Assembly: GCF_026914185.1 (NCBI RefSeq)
Contig: NC_070566.1
Location: 5,270,001 to 5,334,000 of the forward strand
DNA from: Puccinia triticina
Lineage: Eukaryota; Basidiomycota; Pucciniomycetes; Pucciniales; Pucciniaceae
Direction of reading: 5' to 3'
Length of the DNA stretch: 64,000 bases
Part shown: positions 23,332-34,792 of the stretch, piece by piece
Numbering within the stretch: position 1 is the stretch's first letter
How the letters are laid out: every line of letters starts with the position of its first letter
Notes under the pieces: generated by a model
Told to the model about the DNA's origin: nothing
Database searches by the model: none
The model's input: only the letters and a program-made list of their open reading frames with translations
Program-made: the position numbers and the translations under genes

Positions 23332-24454
23332 AGAGATTGCCAAGTGGACCCAAGTACCCGCCGCATGTCTGGGTACCCACGGTGTATTTTGTGATATTCA
23401 GACACCCGTACCCGTACACGGCACCCGCGGGCGGGTACCGGCGGTACTTTTTGCGGGTACCGCGGGTACTTGTGCTTTTTTTTATCCAACACCCTCACTT
23501 GATGACAGCTACAGACTGTTCATCAAGAGTGATGGTTCCTCTCGATGACCGGGCTCTGTCCCAGTCATCGGGAGGGTTGTTTCCTCTTGATGACCGGGAC
23601 AGATCCTGGTCATCGGGAGGAAACAACCCTCTTGATGACCGGGATAGAGCCCGCTCATTGAGAGGCTTGTTTCCTCTTGATGACCGGGGTCTGTTCCAGT
23701 CATCTCAAAGGAAACAAACCTCTCAACGAGTGGGTTCTATCCCGGTCATCAAGAGGGTTGTTTCCTCACGATGACCGGGTTCTGTCACGGTCATTGAGAG
23801 GGTTGTTTCCTCACAATGACCGGGTCCTGTCCCGGTCATCAAAAGTGTTGTTTTCTCTTGATGACTGGGTTCTGTCCGGGTCATCAAGAGGGTTGTTTCC
23901 TCTCGATGACCAGGATCTGTCCCGGTCATCGAGAGGGCTGATTCCCCTTGATGACTGAGACCTGTCCGGGTCACCTAGAGGGTTCAATTCCTCTCAATGA
24001 CCGGGGTCTGTCCTGGTCATTGAGAAGGTTGATTCCTCCCGATGACCAGGATCTGTCCCGGTCATTGAGAGAAAACAACCCTCCCGATGACCAGGACAAA
24101 TGCCGGTCATTGGGAGGGCTGATTCTTCTTGATGACCGGGACAGATCCCGGTCATCAAGAGGGCTGTATTCCTCTTGATGACCAGGATCTGTCCCAGTCA
24201 TTGAGAGGGCTGATTCCCCTTGATGACCAGAATCTGTCCCTGTCATCTCAAGGAATCAACCCCCTTGGTGACCGTAACAGCGGGTACCCGGGTACCTGGA
24301 AGACCCACCTGCCACGGGTATTTTTGGCGGGTATCCGGGTACCTGGTGCTTTTTTGCCCAAAATCCCGCACCCAGACCTGTAAACGGCACCCGCGCGCGG
24401 GTACCCGACGCCATGTGGCGGGTACCTGCCCGCGGGTCCACTTGGCAATCTCTA
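23332..24454. mobile_element. Non-autonomous hAT element 2 (1123 bp)
   Basis: Inverted ends are TAGAGATTGCCAAGTGGACCC and complement, with a perfect 8-bp duplication TATTCAGT (23324-23331, 24455-24462). GGGTACC-rich subterminal zones resemble hAT element 1, so the two are related families. The interior is a minisatellite of different sequence. No transposase is present. Confidence 0.9.
23515..24275. repeat. Hairpin minisatellite inside hAT element 2
   Basis: Units of about 45 bp alternate GATGACCGGG..CTGTCCCGGTCATC and GAGAGGGTTGTTTCCTCTC, each self-complementary. About 16 units occur, with many paired changes. Overlapping ORFs on both strands (MTGTDPGHQEE...) come from the repeat. Confidence 0.8.
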
Positions 24455-24470
24455 TATTCAGTACTGTAGT

Positions 24471-24512
24471 ACCATTATATTGCTTTTGACCAAAACAAAG
24501 CAATATAATGGT
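24471..24512. repeat. Perfect 16-bp hairpin at centre of the foldback element
   Basis: ACCATTATATTGCTTT and its exact complement are separated by a 10-base loop. It is the symmetry axis of the flanking arms. Confidence 0.8.
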
Positions 24513-24663
24513 ATTATGGTGCTGAAGATGGCTGAATCAGTTAAATCTGACTTCATAGTTGATGAGACCAGTACTGTAGGTTTCCTACAAAAAAATGGAT
24601 TCTTTATGTTGAGTTTTGTATTTTTTATTGAATTTACAAATGATTATATCGCCTATATTTATA

Positions 24664-25359
24664 GGGGGTTGAGAGATTGACTCCCACAAATTAAAAAATT
24701 GACTCCCAAACACAATTTACGTTGCGCGGACCGCCTCGGGACGTCTTTCCCGGGTCCTTGTGACCGCATTCTGACCCAGGGGCGTTTTGGGAGTTGGGGT
24801 TGTAATTCCGCAATCCCAAACGGGAGTCACAATTTTAATTCTACAAAAAATCCCAGAAAATAGAGAAATATTTATATCTCCTCACTGGAGCAACCAAACA
24901 CTCCCAAAATTTTACAGAAATCTAGATACACTGTCTAAAAAATATTTGGACCTACTTTGCACAGCAGCAAAAAACTCTTTGCGCACAGAATCGACCATCC
25001 CCTGACGTAAAGCCCGCTGTGCGTGCAAGCCAAAGAATACTTCGTGCACAGCGACTTCACCCGAAAGAAGGAGGAGATTTTTCTCAATTTTTTTTTGATT
25101 AATCAAAAGAGGGGGTCTTAACTGCCCTCTCCAAAAAATATTGGATTTTTTGGAGGTGTCCTCGTCATGTAAAAAAAAAACATAATTAATATCCAAAAAA
25201 AAGGCACCCGCTACCCCGATAGCCCACCCCGGGGACTTTTCACCTGCTAAGACTTAAGCGGTCGGGTACTCAGCCCCTCAAAAAGAAAGTTTCCGGGCCC
25301 GGCTATCCCCCAGCCACCATGCCAATGGCCGGCACAGGCCATTGAGCGGAGTTGCACAC
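24664..25359. other. Spacer sequence without recognised genes
   Basis: AT-rich with short ORFs only. A short inverted pair, ATTGACTCCC (about 24693) and GGGAGTCACAAT (about 24824), suggests another small decayed inverted-repeat element. Nothing coding is supported. Confidence 0.5.
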
Positions 25360-25812
25360 TCCCCCGATGACCGGCCGGCCAGCACACATGTGTGCATCTA
25401 GCACTATTTACCGGTCATTGAGGGGATTGTGTACTCCTCTCGATGGCCACTCTGTCCCGGTCATCGATTTGAGTACATACTTCCCTTGATGACCGGGTCC
25501 GTTCCGGTCATCAAGGGGAGTACATACTTCCCTTGATGACCGGGTCCGTCCCGGTCATTGAGGGGAGTTTTCACTCCTCTTGATGACCGGAGCAATCTGG
25601 TCATCGGGGGAGTATGTACTCCTCTCAATGACCGGGTCCATGCCGGTCATCAAGAGGAGTACATCCTTCCCTTGATGACCGGGTCCATTCTGGTCATCGA
25701 GACAAATGTTCACTCCTCTCGACAACCGGAGTAATTGGGTCACCAAGGGGAGTATACTCCTCTCAAGAGGAGTACATCCTTCCCTTGATGACCGAGTCCG
25801 TTCCGGTCATTG
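25360..25812. repeat. Second copy of the GATGACCGGG hairpin minisatellite
   Basis: It has the same GATGACCGGGTCCG.CCGGTCATC hairpin core as hAT element 2, but with a different linker (AAGGGGAGTACATACTTCCCTT), also self-complementary. About nine units end abruptly at the CACTA copy B start. Confidence 0.75.
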
Positions 25813-26494
25813 ACACTACCAAGATGGATGAATTTGCAATGTCGTATATTGATCAATATTGCGTATATTGATCAATTTATATTGATCAATTTTGTTTTTT
25901 TATTATTCTTCTTGATACCTTTGTCTGTTTTCCATGTCTCCTTAATACTATTCTATAATCTCTCTCCTTCCCCCTGTGTTAGGTTCAAGGCACAGGCATT
26001 TTTTTTTTTTTGCCGGATAACATTCATAAATTTCTACATACACCATTCAATTCTTCCTGAAAAAAAGACATTGCAAGTTTTAGGATTAATCCAGGGTGGC
26101 TGAGGGTTGTCAATTTTTTTTTTTTTTTTCTTTTTTTTTTTACTTCCACCATTGATCTTTTATCCAAAGTCTGCAAATCAACTTTTTTGTCAAAATAGGA
26201 AAAACATTGACCCCTGACCTCTCTCATGATACCATCCTGCACACATTTTTAATTTGGTTGGTTGAACTTGCTCAAGATATTGCATATCATACTTGAAGTG
26301 CTACATGCATAGGAGGCCTTTTTGAAATTGGTTTACCATGGTTTAGCATATTTTTGTCAGGTTCTTTCTTTTATCTACTTTTGTTTTCAACCACAGATTA
26401 ATGAGGAATATTTCCACATAAAATTTCATTGGATAATTTTTCTGCATATAAAACCCAGAAATAATGTATTTGGGGTCACATCCATTATGCAGCA

Positions 26495-29400
26495 GCTACA
26501 ATCTGATCAGTTGACAAATCTCACTACTTTGTTAGTTTCTTGGTATTTCTGCAACTATATCTCGACACAGCCTGGGGATTTTTCCATAAAATTGGTAACA
26601 GAACTTTTAAAAGCCCCCATAGATTCATTGTGTACCTTGAATGACCACAAAATCCCCAAATGTAGCTGCTAAAATCTGATCAGTGGCCAAATATCACTAA
26701 TTTGGTAGTTTCTTGGTGTTTCTGCCACTATATCTCAACACAGCCTAGGAGTTCTTCCATGATATTGGTTTCAAAATGATCAATAGTCTCCAAGGATTCA
26801 TTGCTTACCTGAAATGACCACGAAACTCCCTAATGTAGCCCCTACGACCTGATCAGTTGCCAAATATCACTAATTTGGTAGTTTCTTGGTGTTTCTGCCA
26901 CTATATCTCAACACAGCCTGCAAGTTCTTCCATGATATTGGTATCAAAATTTTCACTAGCCCCCAAGGATCCATTGTGTACCTTAAATGACCACAAAACC
27001 CCCAAATGTAGTAGCTACAATGTGATCAGTTGCCAAATATCATTAATTTGGTAGTTTCTTGGTGTTTCTGCCACTAGATCTCAGCCCAGTGTGGGAGTTC
27101 TTCGATTATATTGGTACCAAAATGATCTAACACCCTTAAAGATTCATTGTGTACATTGAATGACCACAATACCCCCAAATGTAGCAGCCACACTGTGATC
27201 AGTTGCCAAATATCACTAATTTGGTGGTTTCTTGGTGTTTCTGCCACTATATCTCAGCCCAGAAAGGGAGATCTCCCATGATATTGGTACCGAAATGATC
27301 TATCGCCCTCAAAGATTCATTGAGTACCTTGGATGACCACAAATCGCCCAAATGTAGCAGCCACAATGTGATCAGTTGCCAAATATCACTAATTATGTAG
27401 TTTCTTGGTGTTTCTGCCACTATATCTCAGCCCAAAATGGGAGATCTTCCATGATATTGGTACCAAACCGATGACATGCCCCCAAAAATTCATTGTGTAC
27501 CTTCAATGACCACAAAACCGCCAAATGTACCAGCCACACTGTGATCAGTTGCCAAATATCACCAATTATGGTAGTGCCTTGGTGTTTCTGCTACTATATC
27601 TCAGCGCAGCATGGGAGTTCTTCCATGATATTGGTACCAAAATGATCAAATGCCCCTGAGGATTCATTGTGTAGCTTGAATGACCACAAAACCGCCAAAT
27701 GTAGAAGCCACACTGTGATCAGTTGCCAAATAATATCAATAATTCGGTAGTTTCTTGGTGTTTCTGCCACTATATCTCAGCGCAAAGTGGGAGTTCTCCC
27801 ATGATATTGGTGCCAAAATGATCAAATGTCCCTGAAGAATCATTGGGTATCTTGAATGACCACAAAACCCCCAAATGTAGCAGCCACAATGTGATCAGTT
27901 GCCAAATATCACTAATTTGATAGTTTCTTGGTGTTTCTGCCACTATATCTCAGCCCAGGATGGGAGATCTTCCATGATATTGGTACCAAAATGATCTATC
28001 GCCCTCAAAGATTCATTGAGTACCTTGGATGACCACAAATCGCCCAAATGTAGCAGCCACAATGTGATCAGTTGCCAAATATCACTGCTTATGTAGTTTC
28101 TTGGTGTTTCTGCCACTATATCTCAGCCCAAAATGGGAGATTTTCCACAATATTGGTACCAAACTGATAACATGCCCCCAAAGATTCATTAATGTACCTT
28201 GAATGACCACAAAACCGCCAAATGTACCAGCCACACTGTGATCAGTTGCCAGTTATCACTAATTTGGTAGTGCCTTGGTGTTTCTGCCACTATATCTCAG
28301 CGCAGCATGGGAGTTCTTCCATGATATTGGTAGCAAAATGATCAAATGCCCCTGAGGATTCATCGTGTAGCTTGAATGACCACAAAACTGCCAAATGTAG
28401 AAGCCACACTGTGATCAGTTGCCATTGATCAGTTGCCATGCCAAATATCACTAATTTGGTAGTTTCTTGGTGTTTCTGCCACTATATCTCAGCCCAAAAT
28501 GGGAGATCTTCCATGATAGTGGTACCAAACTGATGACATGCCCCCAAAAATTCATTGTGTACCTTGAATGACCACAAAACCGCCAAATGTACCAGCCACA
28601 CTGTGATCAGTTGCCAAATATCACCAATTATGGTAGTGCCTTGGTGTTTCTGCCACTATATCTCAGCGCAGCATCAGATTTCTTCCATGATATTGGTACC
28701 AAAATGATCAAATGCCCCTGAAAATTCATTGTGTACCTTGAATGACCACAAAACCTCTAAATGTAGCAGCCACACTGTGATCAGTTGCCAAATATCACTA
28801 ATTTGGTGGTTTCTTGGTGTTTCTGCCACTATATCTCAGCCCAGAGTGGGAGGTCTTCAATGATATTGGTACCAAAATGATCAAATGCCCCTGAAAATTC
28901 ATTGTGTACCTTGAATGACCACAAAACCTCCAAATGTAATAGCCACACTGTGATCAGTTGCCAAATATCACTAATTTGGTGGTTTCTTGGTGTTTCTGCC
29001 ACTATATCTCAGCCCACAATGGGAGGTCTTCAATGATATTGGTACCAGAATGATCAAATGCCCCTGAAGATTCATTGGGTACCTTGAATGACCACAAAAC
29101 CCCCAAATGTAGCAGCCACAGTGTGATCAGTTGCCAAATATCACTAATTTGGTAGTTTCTTGGTGTTTCTGCCACTATATCTCAGCCCAGAATGGGAGAT
29201 CTTCCATGATATTGATACCAAAATGATCTACCGCCCTCAAAGATTCATTGAGTACCTTGGATGACCACAAAACGCCCAAATGTAGGAGCCACACTGTGAT
29301 CAGTTGCCAAATATAACTAATTTGGTGGTTTCTTGGTGTTTCTGCCACCATATCTCAGCCCAGCATGGGAGTTCTTCCATGATATTAGTACCAGAATGAT

Positions 29401-29665
29401 CAAATGCCCCTGAAGATTCATTGGGTACCTTGAATGACCACAAAACCCCCAAACGTAGCAGCCACACTGTGATCAGTTGCCAAATATCACTAATTTGGTA
29501 GTTTGTTGGTGTTTCTGCCACTATATCTCAGCGCAGCATGGGAGTTCTTCCATTATATTGGTACCAAAATGTTCAAATGCCCTCAAAGATGAATTTTGTA
29601 CCTTGGATGACCACATAACCCCCAAATGAAGCAGCTACAATGTGAATGGTTGCCAAATATCACTA
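26495..29665 (+). repeat. 173-bp satellite array, left arm of copy B
   Basis: About 18 direct monomers of the same family as copy A (CTTGGTGTTTCTGCCACTAT, TGATCAGTTGCCAAATATCA). Several monomers share private variants (CAGCCCAGAATGGGAGATCT; CACAAAACCGCCAAATGTA) in alternating patterns, suggesting multi-monomer duplications. Confidence 0.9.
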
Positions 29666-30363
29666 ATTCGGCAACTGATCACATTTTGGCTGCTACACTT
29701 GGGGTTTTTCTGGTCATTCAAGGTACTCAATCAATCTTTGAGGGAGTTTGATCATTTTGGTACCAATATCATGGAAGAAATCCCATGCTGCCCTGAGATA
29801 TAGTGGCAGAAACACCAAGAAACTACCAAATTAGTGATATTTGGCAACAGATCACATTGTGGCTGCTACATTTGGGGGTTTTGTGGTCATTCAAGGTACC
29901 CAATGAATCTTCAGGGGCATTTGATCATTTCGGTACCAATATCATTGAAGACCTCCCATTCTGGGATGAGATATAGTGGCAGAAACACCAAGAAACCACC
30001 AAATTAGTGATATTTGGCAACTGATCACAGTGTGGCTGCTACATTTGGAGGTTTTGTGGTCATTCAAGGTACACAATTAATTTTCAGGGGCATTTGATCA
30101 TTTTGGTACCAATATCATGGAAGAACTCCCATGCTGGGCTGAGATATAGTGGCAGAAACACCAAGAAACTACCAAATTAGGGATATTTGGCATGGCAACT
30201 GATCACAGTGTGGCTTCTAAATTTGGCGGTTTTGTGGTCATTCAAGCTACACAATGAATCCTCAGGGGCATGTGATTATTTTGGTACCAATATCATGGAA
30301 GAACTCCCATGCTGCCCTGAGATATAGTGGCAGAAACACCAAGAAACTACCAAATTAGTGATA
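29666..30363 (-). repeat. 173-bp satellite, inverted arm of copy B (before Helitron)
   Basis: About four inverted monomers. The last is cut at GTGATA|TTTGGCAAC by the Helitron, and its remainder (TTTGGCAACTGATCAC) continues at 40501. Confidence 0.88.
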
Positions 30364-30375
30364 CTAGACTTTCAA

Positions 30376-30390
30376 GGCGGCTGCGCCGCC
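30376..30390 (-). other. Helitron H2 3' terminal hairpin
   Basis: Stem GGCGGC/GCCGCC with a TGC loop lies 8 bases from the CTAG terminus (30364-30367). This is the classic Helitron 3' stop structure. Confidence 0.85.
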
Positions 30391-30444
30391 GCTCGTCGCT
30401 GGTTCCCCGCGCGGGCCTCCGTACGCCTCACCAGGCCCCCCTGG

Positions 30445-30476
<32 letters not shown>

Positions 30477-30829
30477 CCCACTCCCCCCCTGCCACCCCCC
30501 CCACCCCCGCACTCAATCCCCCCCTCGCACACCCCAGCTGTCTCCGTACTACCCTCAGCCAAACCTCGACCAGCAGCTCGAAGGCAACGACCCACCCGAC
30601 CAATACTGATCGCCACCAAACCCTGAGAGCACCACAGGCCCCGGTATACTGGACCCGCACGACCATCACCGCAACTATTCATCCAATCCCTCCGACCACA
30701 CGATGGGCCAAGGCATAACTACGCGGACGGCCAACTCCTCCCCCCCTCGCCCCCCATCAATTCGACCAATTTCCCTCGCCAATCAGCTGCCAACTATACC
30801 CAACACTAACAAATCTAATCCCAATCATC
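30391..30829. other. GC-rich Helitron 3' subterminal region
   Basis: C-rich on the plus strand (CGCCCGCGCCCCC-type runs). ORFs on both strands here are composition artefacts. It may contain the promoter of cargo gene 2. Confidence 0.5.
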
Positions 30830-31685
30830 ATGATATGGCCAGTCACTTGGCTCAAAAGTCTCCCCACTCGCGACACCTTGACGTTTTGTGGAAAGTTCAC
30901 CGCGATATCATCTGTAAGTCCCCTTCCCGCAGCACTTAAGCCCGTCGCTAACGAACTATTCCAGGTTTTTGAGTATCAATCCACCCCCTTTGAAGCACAG
31001 CTCACCCGATCCTCGTTTCTCACCTCACCTACCGTCCCAGAGAAATTTCCACGGGCATCCATCACATTAGCCCCTCTTGATACCACACGACAACAACTCG
31101 AAGACGGTGAGATTTACCGCCTTGAAGGTCAAGTCGCCCTAACCGACCGAAACGGCAACCAACAATTCTACTATCATCCCCAACGAGTCACTTGGAAACG
31201 CCACACACGAGCTCAAGCCTCTCCCGCAAAAATTACAATGGAAGGCACCGGGACTATCCGACAAGTTACCCTCCCACCAAATCACTCGGACAACACCACC
31301 CAAACCTCATCCCTTCCATATCTAGAGCTCATCATTGAGCACCAAACTAACGTTAGTGTCATATCTCAAATTTTAAGACGATTACGGACGCCGTCGACTC
31401 ATAGGCCTATTCCGGCGCAAATTTCTACGCCAAATACATCATAGAAGGAACGTCTGCCCTTCCTTCCGATATCATACCACTCGAACCTGGGGTAAAAGTT
31501 CAACTCAAAGGCACCTTAACCAACCGATGTGCGATTACGGGGCTTCTAATAATCAAAGTGAGCCACAACCAAACCCCAACAGTTCACATAACTGACATCT
31601 TCCTCAGGTCACGTCAGGCTACGTTGGGCTACCCCCATTATTCTCTAACGGTCCTATCCGATCCGTCATAGATCTCACAGACTGA
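30830..31685 (+). CDS. Helitron cargo gene 2, uncharacterised two-domain protein (4 exons, about 233 aa)
   Basis: Predicted exons are 30830-30913, 30965-31351, 31405-31557 and 31608-31685, with introns of 51, 53 and 50 nt and GT/AG ends; all joins keep frame (702 nt). I do not recognise a named family. It aligns with cargo gene 1 (37767-38981): the region around IYRLEGQVALTDRNG matches IIYLITGAWMIALNDG. After a shared intron position both have F..KYI then VG-type and G.L patterns, an exon of exactly 153 bp in both, then an intron and VTSG. It is beta-strand-like; an OB fold (as in Helitron RPA-like proteins) is a guess. It lacks the AT-hook tail. The first exon may be longer: an alternative ATG lies at 30703. 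Confidence 0.6.
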
Positions 31686-32426
31686 ATCCCCCGCCTATCT
31701 GTAGCCAATCACCCAAAGACCAATCTGAAGCAACCTCTACAATCGAGATACCCACAGACATTTACACCAACCCTATCTACTGCGGTTCAACTCATCAACT
31801 TTACCACATTCGCCATATGATAAAGCAGAACCCCCCACTTTGACAAGTCCGAGCTACGGGTCAAAGCACCCAACAACCCTCCCCGAAAGACTTTCACATC
31901 AACTACGCCACAAGAAGTACGACACGCGATTTCTCGTGCATTGCCTTTGATTTGCTTATCTCCGAATTGTTGTTCTCACATGACCGCTCCATACCTGAGC
32001 TTTCCGTACAAAATCACCATGTTTTCTGATTCCCCTTCCCATTCCAACTTGTGCCTACAGTTTTTGTTTCATTCAATTTGAGTAATGTGTAACACCAGAT
32101 GATATTGACCCGATCATCACCCAATGATACATCACGCGCAACTGTGCTCCAGCTCTATTGAGTCTTCCATATCAGTCGCAAGAAAATCAAACAAAGCAAT
32201 TACACAAGTACAAATTGTAGTGTTCCGAAGATAAGAATTTTAATTAAAAAATAAAACAATTCCGGAGATTAATGGAGGAATATAGGAACAATGCAACAAA
32301 GTGAAAGAAAATAGCAATTGCTAACAAGAGTGCAACTCTTTCATCCACAGACGGCCCCAACATGTGAGATTTCAAGTACGCCGCCTCCCATTGTGACCTA
32401 CAGGTGAGCCTAGCGTACGACCTGAC
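31686..32426. other. Intergenic region between cargo gene 2 and helicase
   Basis: No ORF or motif was recognised. The two genes converge here, so it should hold both 3' untranslated regions. Confidence 0.5.
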
Positions 32427-34738
32427 TTAGCTGCATTCATCTCTTCGCAAAGAATGAAGATCGCACTCACCAAAAATAGACTTGTGAACAACATTCACAA
32501 GGCCTTCCTTCCTGTCAAGCTTACACACGATCAAATTGTCCTTATGTGTCACTCTGGACAACGCAACGTATAATTGACCATGTGCGAAACATGAATGCTT
32601 TAACATGACACCCACTCGCGCGAGTGTCTGACCTTGCAACTTATTAATTGACATCGCGTAGGCCGGAGTTATGGGAAATTGATGTCTGAAAAAACTCAAT
32701 CCCGACTTCTGACTCCCCTCGTGATGGAGTTCCATTTTCGGCAACATCACCTTCTGTCCTTTGAATGGCCCGGACATCAAGACACCCTCTATTGATCCTG
32801 TCCCAATCCTAGTCAATATGAGACGAGTGCCATTACATATCCCCGCGGAAATGTCCATGTTTCGCATGACTAATACCGGCATTCCCACCTTCAAGTCGAT
32901 GATATGTTCGGGGAAGCTAGGTATGCTCATCTTGTTGAGTACTTCCTCCGGCAAACTGTCAACTCCTTTGGGATCTGGCATATCAATCGATGTCGCCCTA
33001 ACAAACGGCCCGGCGAGTCTCAGTGCCACTTCACGGTTCAACTTGCAAACGTCGGCATTCAAGGGTGCCAAGATACAGCGCTCCGCTAGGTAAGGCAGGT
33101 TAGTATCCACGCTGAAGTTATGCCTTGAAGTCATATCACCGTAGACGAAATCCACGACCGTCTTGTTGCCTTGCGCCTCGCTCGCCGCGTGAGTTATATT
33201 GATTTCAGAGACTTTGACAACGTGGTAGTCTTCTGTTTGACCAATACCTTCACCTAAGCTGAGCAGCGAAGATGCAAATTGACGATTCTTCTCGGCGTCC
33301 TCAGGTACCGTTGAGTTCGCCGCAATTCGCATGTTCTGCACGAGTTTGAACTGCTCCAGTTGGCCCCAAAGGGGAGAAGACCTTATCGTTGCGTCATAGG
33401 ACGGCGGAAATTTGTCAAATTTGACGACTGGGAGGATTTGCCTGAAATCGCCTGAAAAAATTACTACTTTCCCCCCGAACGGCAAATCAGAGCGGCAACA
33501 ACGCCTCAATGATCTGTCAACGGCTTCAATTGTGTACTTGTGAATCGTCACGATTTCATCCCATATGATTAAATCCGTAGTGCTTAAATCCTTGCCTAAC
33601 TTATGGTTAGGCTCAAAACTGCACTCTAATTCTGGCTTGAGATTGATTGGTATCTTGAACGCAGAGTGAGAGGTTTGACCTCCCTTCAGCAAGAGAGCAG
33701 CTACTCCAGACGACGCTGCCACGACGGACCGTTTTCCCATGAGGCAACATAGGTCGATGATCGCATTCAACAAAAATGTCTTGCCGGTGCCTCCGGGGCC
33801 GTCCAAGTAAAACAAACTCGCCTTCTTAGCCTTGACCGCGGTTCTGATCTTGCAAAAAAATTGGGATTGTTGTTGATTGAAAAGGCCTTCTGAGTGGTTG
33901 AGGCGAATTGCTACAGCCGCGAGAGACTCGAGTTCCCCTGGTATCTCGTCGAACTGTTTCATCTTGCGTTGATCCGTCAACGACACTATCATCCCGGCAT
34001 CCGCCAGAGTTGAATTCATTTTTCCTAGCATGATTGATAGTTTAAACAAACCAAAGACCCTCCTTCTTGACCGGCTTAAAGGAATCGCGTTACAATCCCC
34101 TCGATCCAATCTCAACAGGTCGTCAGTCATTGAATCCCAATGCTTATCGTACAGGCTTGTTGGGTTCAAAGGTGGCAAGTTTACCAGCATGAGTGCGAAG
34201 AAGTGTCGTAAGGCATTACCACTCTGATATATAGATGCTTCCTTGAGAGCTTTATCATACAGATAGTCATTGATCAACAACCCGAGCAGGTTGCAGGCAT
34301 CTTGGTAAGACGCCGCGAGAACCCCATCAACAGTTCTGAGATCTTTGTGGGACAAGGGCCCTCTTCGGTGGGAGAGGAGAGTGCGTAAGTAAAACTTTTC
34401 CCCCGCCCAAAACAACACGCTGAAGATCCTCCCAACTGAAATCGTCTTGTTTTTTCTCGGCGTCCAGACCTTATCCACCTTGCTCCACGTGAAATACTCC
34501 GGTATTTCTTCATACAACAAGGTTCGCGCTTTTCGCCCTTCGGCCCCAACAGCGTCAGTCTGGTTGAGGTCGAAAAAAGCCAATAAATTTGTCTTTTCAG
34601 GTTCTTGAAATTTCAATTTGTCCGCTATCTCTCCTCCGTCCCTGAAATATATCATTTGTTCATCCACATTGTGTATTGAGAGGCGCGTGACTGGGGGCCA
34701 CCGAAAAGAAAGGGGAAACTTGAGTAAACGCCATGCGG
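32427..34738 (-). pseudogene. Helitron RepHel, Pif1-like helicase exon
   Basis: A 746-codon open frame, extended upstream to the intron. It contains Walker A GPGGTGKT (33780-33802), SGVAALLL, Walker B in DLIIWDEI, GDFRQILPV, and the C-terminal LQGQTL and GQLYVALSRV. These are motifs of the SF1B Pif1-like helicase at the C-terminus of Helitron RepHel, which unwinds DNA during rolling-circle transposition. This exon is intact. The whole gene is called a pseudogene because of stops in the Rep exons upstream. The listed ATG (34667) is internal; AWRLLKFPLSFRWPPVTRL precedes it in frame. Confidence 0.88.
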
Positions 34739-34792
34739 CTAATTTTATGTGTCAGCCAAAGTCCCACTAAACACATTAGACAAACTGCGTAC
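34739..34792 (-). other. 54-nt intron joining Rep to helicase
   Basis: In the minus sense it starts GTACGCAG and ends AAAATTAG. Splicing joins SAPE with AAWRLLKF in frame, restoring a continuous Rep-helicase protein. Without it the Rep frame stops soon after. Confidence 0.7.

Larger units (their letters stand above)
23185..24663. mobile_element. Foldback (palindromic) element split by hAT element 2
   Basis: Removing the hAT MITE leaves about 350 bp that is one imperfect palindrome. The left arm (TATAAATGTAGGTGATATAATCATTGG... to GACTTCATAATT) is inverted in the right arm (GCTGAATCAGTTAAATCTGAC ... AATGATTATATCGCC). Its centre is a perfect 16-bp hairpin at 24471-24512. It carries no coding sequence and is probably a palindromic MITE. 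Confidence 0.65.
22583..25813. other. 3.2-kb spacer between the two CACTA copies
   Basis: It is not satellite and not CACTA. It holds an unassigned GC-rich part (22583-23184, with scattered GCGTCA/TGACGC words), a foldback element split by a hAT MITE (23185-24663), an unassigned part (24664-25359) and a minisatellite (25360-25812). It looks like DNA trapped between two CACTA insertions. No gene was recognised. Confidence 0.7.

Noticed and set aside
23515..24275. CRISPR-like regular repeats
   Set aside because: Units are hairpin minisatellites without distinct spacers, in a eukaryotic hAT MITE; no cas genes.
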